From: Phenylobacterium montanum | GTDB taxonomy: Bacteria; Pseudomonadota; Alphaproteobacteria; Caulobacterales; Caulobacteraceae | Length of the DNA stretch: 64,000 nucleotides | Direction of reading: 5' to 3' | Assembly: GCF_018135625.1 (NCBI RefSeq) | Contig: NZ_CP073078.1 | Coordinates: 2,512,501 to 2,576,500 of the forward strand | In this document: piece by piece, positions 59,750 to 64,000 of the stretch | Numbering within the stretch: position 1 is the stretch's first letter | How the letters are laid out: every line of letters starts with the position of its first letter | Program-made: the position numbers and the translations under genes | The notes under the pieces: generated by a model | Told to the model about the DNA's origin: nothing | Database searches by the model: none | Seen by the model: the letters and a program-made list of their open reading frames with translations, nothing else

Positions 59750-61132
59750 ATGCCAGAAGCCTCCGCCCGGCCGCAGCTTTCGCCCTCGCTCAGCGTGCGC
59801 GACCTGTTCACCATCGGGGTCGGCCCGTCGAGCTCGCATACGGTCGGGCCGATGCGCGCCGCCCGCGCCTTCGCCGCCGTCGCCACGGCCGGCGCCAAGC
59901 CCCAGCGGGTGCTATGCGAGCTCTACGGCTCCCTGGCCCTGACCGGGAAGGGCCACGCCACCGATGTCGCTGTGCTGTTGGGCCTGGCGGGCCACACGCC
60001 GGAGGAGGTCGATCCCGACGCCATCCCGCTGCTGGTGGCCGCGATCCGCAGTTCGGAAGTTTTGCCCCTGGCCGGCCAGCAGCCCATCGTTTTCAAGGAA
60101 GAGACCGACCTTCTGTTCCGCCGCGGCGAGTTCCTGCCCGGACACGCCAACGCTGTGCGCTTCACCGCCTTCTTCGAGCGCGGCGAGCCATTGTCGCGGG
60201 TCTATTTCTCGGTCGGCGGCGGGGCTGTCGTGGAAGAGGGCCAGTCGGCCGCACGGGCCAATCTGACCCTGCCGCACGCCTTCGCCTCGGCCGCCGAATT
60301 GCTGGAGATCGGCGAGCGCACCGGGCTTTCCATTGCGGATATCGTCTGGGCCAACGAGGAGGCCTTCCGCCCGCGCGCCGAGACCGAAGCCTTCATCGAC
60401 CAGGTTCGCGTGGCCATGTTCGCATCCATCGACCGTGGTTGCCGGCAGGAGGGGCTGCTGCCCGGCGCGCTCAAGGTCCGCCGGCGGGCCCAGACCCTGC
60501 GCCAGGCTCTCCTGGCCCGCGGCCCGCGGCCGGACCCGGCCGCGGTGTTCGAGTGGGTCAGCCTCTACGCCCTGGCGGTGAACGAGGAAAACGCCGCCGG
60601 CGGTCGGGTGGTCACCGCGCCGACCAACGGAGCGGCCGGCATCCTGCCGGCGGTGCTGAAATACTACGAGGCCTTCGCCGCCGCCCCGACCAAGGCCGGC
60701 TCGCAGGCGTTCCTGATGACCGCCTCGGCGATCGGCTTCCTCTACAAGACCAACGCCTCGATCTCGGCCGCCGAGATGGGCTGCCAGGGCGAGGTGGGGG
60801 TCGCCTGCTCCATGGCCGCCGCCGGCCTGACCGCCGCCCTGGGCGGCAGCAACGCCCAGGTGGAGAACGCCGCCGAGATCGGCATGGAGCACAATCTGGG
60901 CCTGACCTGCGACCCGATCGGCGGGCTGGTGCAGATCCCCTGCATCGAGCGCAACACCATGGGGGCGGTGAAGGCGATCAACGCCGCCTACCTGGCCCTG
61001 CAGGGCGACGGTCAGCACGTGGTCTCGCTGGACGCAGTGATCGAGACCATGCGCCAGACCGGTGAAGACATGCGCTCGAAGTACAAGGAGACCAGCCTGG
61101 GGGGACTGGCGGTCAACGTTGTCGAATGCTGA
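59750..61132 (+). CDS. sdaA: L-serine ammonia-lyase (iron-sulfur type)
   Basis: A 460-residue single-chain L-serine dehydratase converting serine to pyruvate and ammonia. Beta-type part: [20 protein letters not shown]; alpha-type part with Cys ligands for the [4Fe-4S] cluster in [18 protein letters not shown] and [21 protein letters not shown] 59750 is preferred to the TTG at 59738. It is governed by the tandem glycine riboswitch just upstream. The length matches the one-domain-fused form of proteobacteria. Confidence 0.95.
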   Translation: MPEASARPQLSPSLSVRDLFTIGVGPSSSHTVGPMRAARAFAAVATAGAKPQRVLCELYGSLALTGKGHATDVAVLLGLAGHTPEEVDPDAIPLLVAAIRSSEVLPLAGQQPIVFKEETDLLFRRGEFLPGHANAVRFTAFFERGEPLSRVYFSVGGGAVVEEGQSAARANLTLPHAFASAAELLEIGERTGLSIADIVWANEEAFRPRAETEAFIDQVRVAMFASIDRGCRQEGLLPGALKVRRRAQTLRQALLARGPRPDPAAVFEWVSLYALAVNEENAAGGRVVTAPTNGAAGILPAVLKYYEAFAAAPTKAGSQAFLMTASAIGFLYKTNASISAAEMGCQGEVGVACSMAAAGLTAALGGSNAQVENAAEIGMEHNLGLTCDPIGGLVQIPCIERNTMGAVKAINAAYLALQGDGQHVVSLDAVIETMRQTGEDMRSKYKETSLGGLAVNVVEC

Positions 61133-61486
61133 GTTTGCGGCTGGGGCCGCGTTGACTTGTTCAGTACCCAAACAAATTCACTCGGTTTTGGAATGCAGAT
61201 TCCAATATTTTGAGGAACTGGGCGGCGGAAGCCTGCGCTTCGCGCCGCGCGTCGCTTTGCGCCTTGATCTTGAATGCGACCCAACGTCGCAATTTACACC
61301 ATAAAACACTACCATAAGAATGCATATGCGAGGAAAACCCCGTCAGAACAACCCCAGCAATGCTTGAGGGAAATTTACCGTAAACCTTTTCTTCGGCCGC
61401 CCCGATTTAGGTACCTGGCGACCCGACGAGCCCGCTCCCAGCCCGCTTCGCCGCCTCGGACCAGACCCCTATCGGCAGGAACATCC
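61133..61486. other. AT-richer intergenic region with an inverted repeat
   Basis: No gene is supported. TTGGAAT (61188-61194), GCAG, ATTCCAA (61199-61205) is a perfect 7-bp inverted repeat followed by TATTTTG, which may be a weak terminator of sdaA or a protein-binding site. The region to the right is AT-richer than its neighbours and should carry the chemoreceptor promoter. Confidence 0.55.
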
Positions 61487-63370
61487 ATGTCACTCAAGGA
61501 CGCCCGCATTTCGCGCAAGCTGACCATCGCTTTCGCCGTCGTCGTTGCGACGGTCAGCGCCGCGGGCCTGGCGACCTGGTCGGGAATGGCCTCGATCAGC
61601 AAGGCGACCGCAGAGAACCAGGCCTCTTACGACCGACTCGATTCCCTCAACCGCACGCTTTCCGCGCTGGTCGAAGAGCAAAACGCCGTCCGCGGCTACG
61701 TGGCCACCCTGGACCCTTCCTTCCTGCCACGGATCAAGGGCTTCCATGAAGACTTCGCCAAGGCCCTGGACGAGTTGAAGGCCAAGATCGACAACGCCGA
61801 CGAGAAGGCCGACGCCGAGTCTATCGCCGCCGCGGTGGCTATCTTCGAGGCCGATTGCCAGACCCAGATCGGCGACGCCGGCGCGCCCGCCACGCTCGAC
61901 AAGGCCCGCGGCGAGATCAAGACCATCGGCCGCCTGACCGACACCCGCAAATTCGTCAAAGCCATCTTCGATCGCGAGCATGCCCAACTCGCCGCGCGCT
62001 CGGCCGCCCAGGCCCGCGCCTTCGCTACCGGCACGACCATGCTGGCGCTGGGCGGCATGGCCGCTATCGGCCTGTCGCTCTTCATGGCCTGGCTGCTGAC
62101 GGATATGATCGCCAAGCCGGTCGCCGCCATGACCCAGGTCATGCGGCGGCTCGCGAGCGGAGACACCGCGCTCGAAGTGCCGGCCCAGGATCGCCGCGAC
62201 GAGGTCGGCGAGATGGCCCAGGCCGTCACCGTATTCCGCGACGCCGCCATCGCCAAGGAGCGGCTGGAGGCCGAGAGCATCGCCTTGCGCGACCAGTCGG
62301 AAGCCGAGCGCCGGCAAGCCGAGGCCGCCCGCGAAGCCAACGCCCGCGAGCAGGCACAGGTGGTCGAGGCCCTCGCCAGCGGCCTGGAACGCCTGGCCGG
62401 CGGGGACCTGACCTATCGCCTGAACGCCCAGTTCGCCCCCGCCTATCGCAAGGTCCAGGGGGACTTCAACGCCGCCATGGAGACCCTGCAGGACGCCATG
62501 GGCGTGATCGTGGCCAACGCAGACGGCATCCGCTCGGGCTCCAACGAGATCACCAGCGCTTCCGACGACCTGGCCCGCCGTACCGAACACCAGGCCGCCA
62601 CCCTGGAGGAGACCGCCGCCGCCCTGGACGAGGTCACCGCCACCGTGCGCAAGACCGCCGACAGCGCCCGCGACGCCCACCAGCTGGTCTCCGACGCCGA
62701 GCAGGACGCCGAAAAGTCGCACCTGGTCGTCGGTGACGCCGTGGCCGCAATGGGGCAGATCGAGGAGTCCTCGCGCGAGATCTCCAAGATCGTCGGCATT
62801 ATCGACGAGATCGCCTTCCAGACCAACCTCCTGGCTCTGAACGCAGGCGTCGAGGCCGCCCGCGCCGGCGAGGCTGGCCGCGGCTTTGCGGTCGTGGCCC
62901 AGGAAGTGCGCGCCCTGGCCCAGCGCTCAGCCGACGCGGCCAAGGAGATCAAGGGCCTGATCAGCGATTCGTCGCGCCATGTCGACACCGGCGCCGGCCT
63001 GGTGGGCCGCACGGGCGAGGCGCTCAAGCGGATCGTCGAGCGGGTGAAATCGATCAACGGGCTGGTCGCCCAGATCGCCGCCTCGGCCCAGGAGCAGGCC
63101 TCGGGCCTGACCCAGGTCAACACCGCAGTCAACCAGATGGACCAGGTGACCCAGCAGAACGCGGCCATGGTCGAGGAGGCCACCGCCGCCAGCCACAGGC
63201 TGCGCCAGGGTGTCGACGAGCTTTCCAGCCTGATCCGCAAGTTCGAGGTCGGCGCGGCCGCCACCCAAGCCCCTGTTCGCAGCTCGCCCCGCGGCGCCGC
63301 TCCGGCACGCCGCCGCGCCGCCGGCGGAGCCGCAGTAGCCGTGGCCACCAGCGAGTGGGAAGAGTTCTAA
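61487..63370 (+). CDS. Methyl-accepting chemotaxis protein
   Basis: A 627-residue chemoreceptor. TM1 at about 12-32 (LTIAFAVVVATVSAAGLATW), a periplasmic helical sensor of about 150 residues (CHASE3-like, with VEEQNAVRGYVATLDPSFL), TM2 at about 186-207 (MLALGGMAAIGLSLFMAWLL), HAMP (KPVAAMTQVMRRLASGD), a second HAMP-like segment (LERLAGGDLTYRL) and the signalling tip ISKIVGIIDEIAFQTNLLAL, NAGVEAARAGEAGRGFAVVA. The tail ends in SEWEEF, a W-x-x-F pentapeptide for CheR/CheB docking. GGCAGGA precedes ATG 61487. Confidence 0.93.
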   Translation: MSLKDARISRKLTIAFAVVVATVSAAGLATWSGMASISKATAENQASYDRLDSLNRTLSALVEEQNAVRGYVATLDPSFLPRIKGFHEDFAKALDELKAKIDNADEKADAESIAAAVAIFEADCQTQIGDAGAPATLDKARGEIKTIGRLTDTRKFVKAIFDREHAQLAARSAAQARAFATGTTMLALGGMAAIGLSLFMAWLLTDMIAKPVAAMTQVMRRLASGDTALEVPAQDRRDEVGEMAQAVTVFRDAAIAKERLEAESIALRDQSEAERRQAEAAREANAREQAQVVEALASGLERLAGGDLTYRLNAQFAPAYRKVQGDFNAAMETLQDAMGVIVANADGIRSGSNEITSASDDLARRTEHQAATLEETAAALDEVTATVRKTADSARDAHQLVSDAEQDAEKSHLVVGDAVAAMGQIEESSREISKIVGIIDEIAFQTNLLALNAGVEAARAGEAGRGFAVVAQEVRALAQRSADAAKEIKGLISDSSRHVDTGAGLVGRTGEALKRIVERVKSINGLVAQIAASAQEQASGLTQVNTAVNQMDQVTQQNAAMVEEATAASHRLRQGVDELSSLIRKFEVGAAATQAPVRSSPRGAAPARRRAAGGAAVAVATSEWEEF

Positions 63371-63463
63371 GCGCACCGCCAATTCCGCGGCCACGTTTGC
63401 AATCCGTCCGGGTTTCGTTTTCGATCGCCTCCACAAGAAGGGGAAACACCCGGGAGGACGGAC

Positions 63464-63889
63464 ATGCGAACCAAACTTTTTGGCGCGGCCATTGCGGCGC
63501 TACTGCTGACGGCGGGAACGGCGGGCGCGGCCACCCTGACCTTTTCAGCGCCTCTGAAGGGGGGCGACGAGGTTCCCGCCAACGCCACCACCGGCTCGGG
63601 CCAGGTCGAGGCCAGCCTGGACACCGACGCCAAGGTGCTGAGCTACAAAGTCACCTATTCCGGCCTGACCGGGGCGGCGACCATGGCCCACTTCCACGGC
63701 CCGGCGGCAGCCGGCGCCAATGCGCCGCCGGTGATCACCATGATGAGCCTGAACAGTCCCATAACCGGGTCGGCCAAGCTGACCGATGCGCAGGTCGCCG
63801 ACCTGAAGGCCGGGAAGTGGTACTTCAACGTCCACACCCAAGCCCATCCCGGCGGCGAGATCAGGGGGCAGCTGAAAGCGGCGCCTTAG
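63464..63889 (+). CDS. Secreted CHRD-domain protein
   Basis: A 141-residue exported protein: signal peptide KLFGAAIAALLLTAGTAGAA, then one CHRD domain with GGDEVPANATTGSGQVEASL, LSYKVTYSGLTGAATMAHFHGPA and WYFNVHTQAHPGGEIRGQL (the conserved HFHG and NVHT..PGGEIRG blocks). CHRD proteins are extracellular or periplasmic; function in bacteria is not settled. RBS GGGAGG lies before ATG 63464. Confidence 0.9.
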   Translation: MRTKLFGAAIAALLLTAGTAGAATLTFSAPLKGGDEVPANATTGSGQVEASLDTDAKVLSYKVTYSGLTGAATMAHFHGPAAAGANAPPVITMMSLNSPITGSAKLTDAQVADLKAGKWYFNVHTQAHPGGEIRGQLKAAP

Positions 63890-63980
63890 CCCCGGGATCG
63901 GCGGCGGGCGCAACGCGACGCCGGCCAGCGCGTTGATGAGGGTAGAGCTCGGGGGCCAACCCGCCGAAAGGCTCGAAGCC

Positions 63981-64000
63981 ATGAAGCTCACCACCCTGAC
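63981..64000 (+). CDS. Possible start of the next gene (cut by window edge)
   Basis: ATGAAGCTCACCACCCTGAC begins at 63981 with GAAAGG a short distance upstream and reads MKLTTL before the window ends. The lysine plus hydrophobic start could open a signal peptide, but six residues are too few to be sure. Confidence 0.3.

Noticed and set aside
1-64000. CRISPR arrays, transposase genes and rRNA operons
   Set aside because: I looked for regularly spaced repeats, DDE-type transposase frames and rRNA signatures and saw none. The repeats found (iterons, operators, leaders) have other explanations.

Overview
The window is GC-rich, and its codon use, TonB receptors, RsaD/RsaE-like type I secretion genes, tandem glycine riboswitch and W-x-x-F-tailed chemoreceptor suggest an alphaproteobacterium close to Caulobacteraceae (Caulobacter/Phenylobacterium). 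That placement is an inference from gene content; no rRNA or marker gene is present.

Region 1 (1-8.9 kb) holds a thiolase/OB-fold pair (minus strand, thiolase cut by the window edge) and a tightly coupled plus-strand operon. The operon starts with coenzyme F420 genes: an NpdG-CofE fusion, CofD and CofC. It continues with a DUF2889 protein, two crotonase-family proteins, a CaiB/BaiF CoA-transferase and an amidohydrolase, mostly joined by ATGA-type overlaps. This looks like an F420-linked acyl-CoA catabolic operon; FO synthase is not in the window.

Region 2 (9.1-32.8 kb) is a large catabolic locus. Sub-cluster A has a TetR regulator divergent from an aldehyde dehydrogenase, SnoaL-like protein, TonB receptor, Rieske oxygenase and NIPSNAP-like protein. 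Sub-cluster B has an acetoin-dehydrogenase-like E1 alpha/E1 beta/E2 set, SDRs, a ThuA-like protein, a thioredoxin-reductase-like protein, SnoaL proteins, a carboxymuconolactone decarboxylase-like protein, a P450, a small monooxygenase, a second Rieske oxygenase and a second TonB receptor. Four copies of a 17-bp palindrome-like site (AAGCAKCAnTGMTGCAK) lie at the promoters of sub-cluster B and define a probable regulon of the second TetR protein. The substrate is unknown.

Region 3 (33.5-36.2 kb) has a hybrid histidine kinase and a decayed carboxymuconolactone decarboxylase-like gene.

Region 4 (about 36.2-53.8 kb) is an integrative mobile element, almost entirely on the minus strand: relaxase, lytic transglycosylase, TraF peptidase, DUF2840, RepA, RdfS-like excision factor, a split DUF6499/DUF2285 activator that matches the +1-frameshifted FseA arrangement, DUF736, DUF2493, Toprim, ParB-like and DUF932 genes, a broken hipBA pair, an excisionase-like gene and a tyrosine recombinase. 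No mating-pair-formation (T4SS) genes are present, so it is an IME or a degraded ICE. It abuts the 5' half of a tRNA-Leu(UAA). Two families of structured, repeated 5' leaders occur inside it, one before parB-like and DUF932 genes, the other before DUF736 and DUF2493 genes.

Region 5 (53.9-64 kb) is chromosomal: a type I secretion system (HlyD, ABC, TolC and a small partner protein), a tandem glycine riboswitch in front of L-serine dehydratase, a methyl-accepting chemotaxis protein and a secreted CHRD-domain protein.
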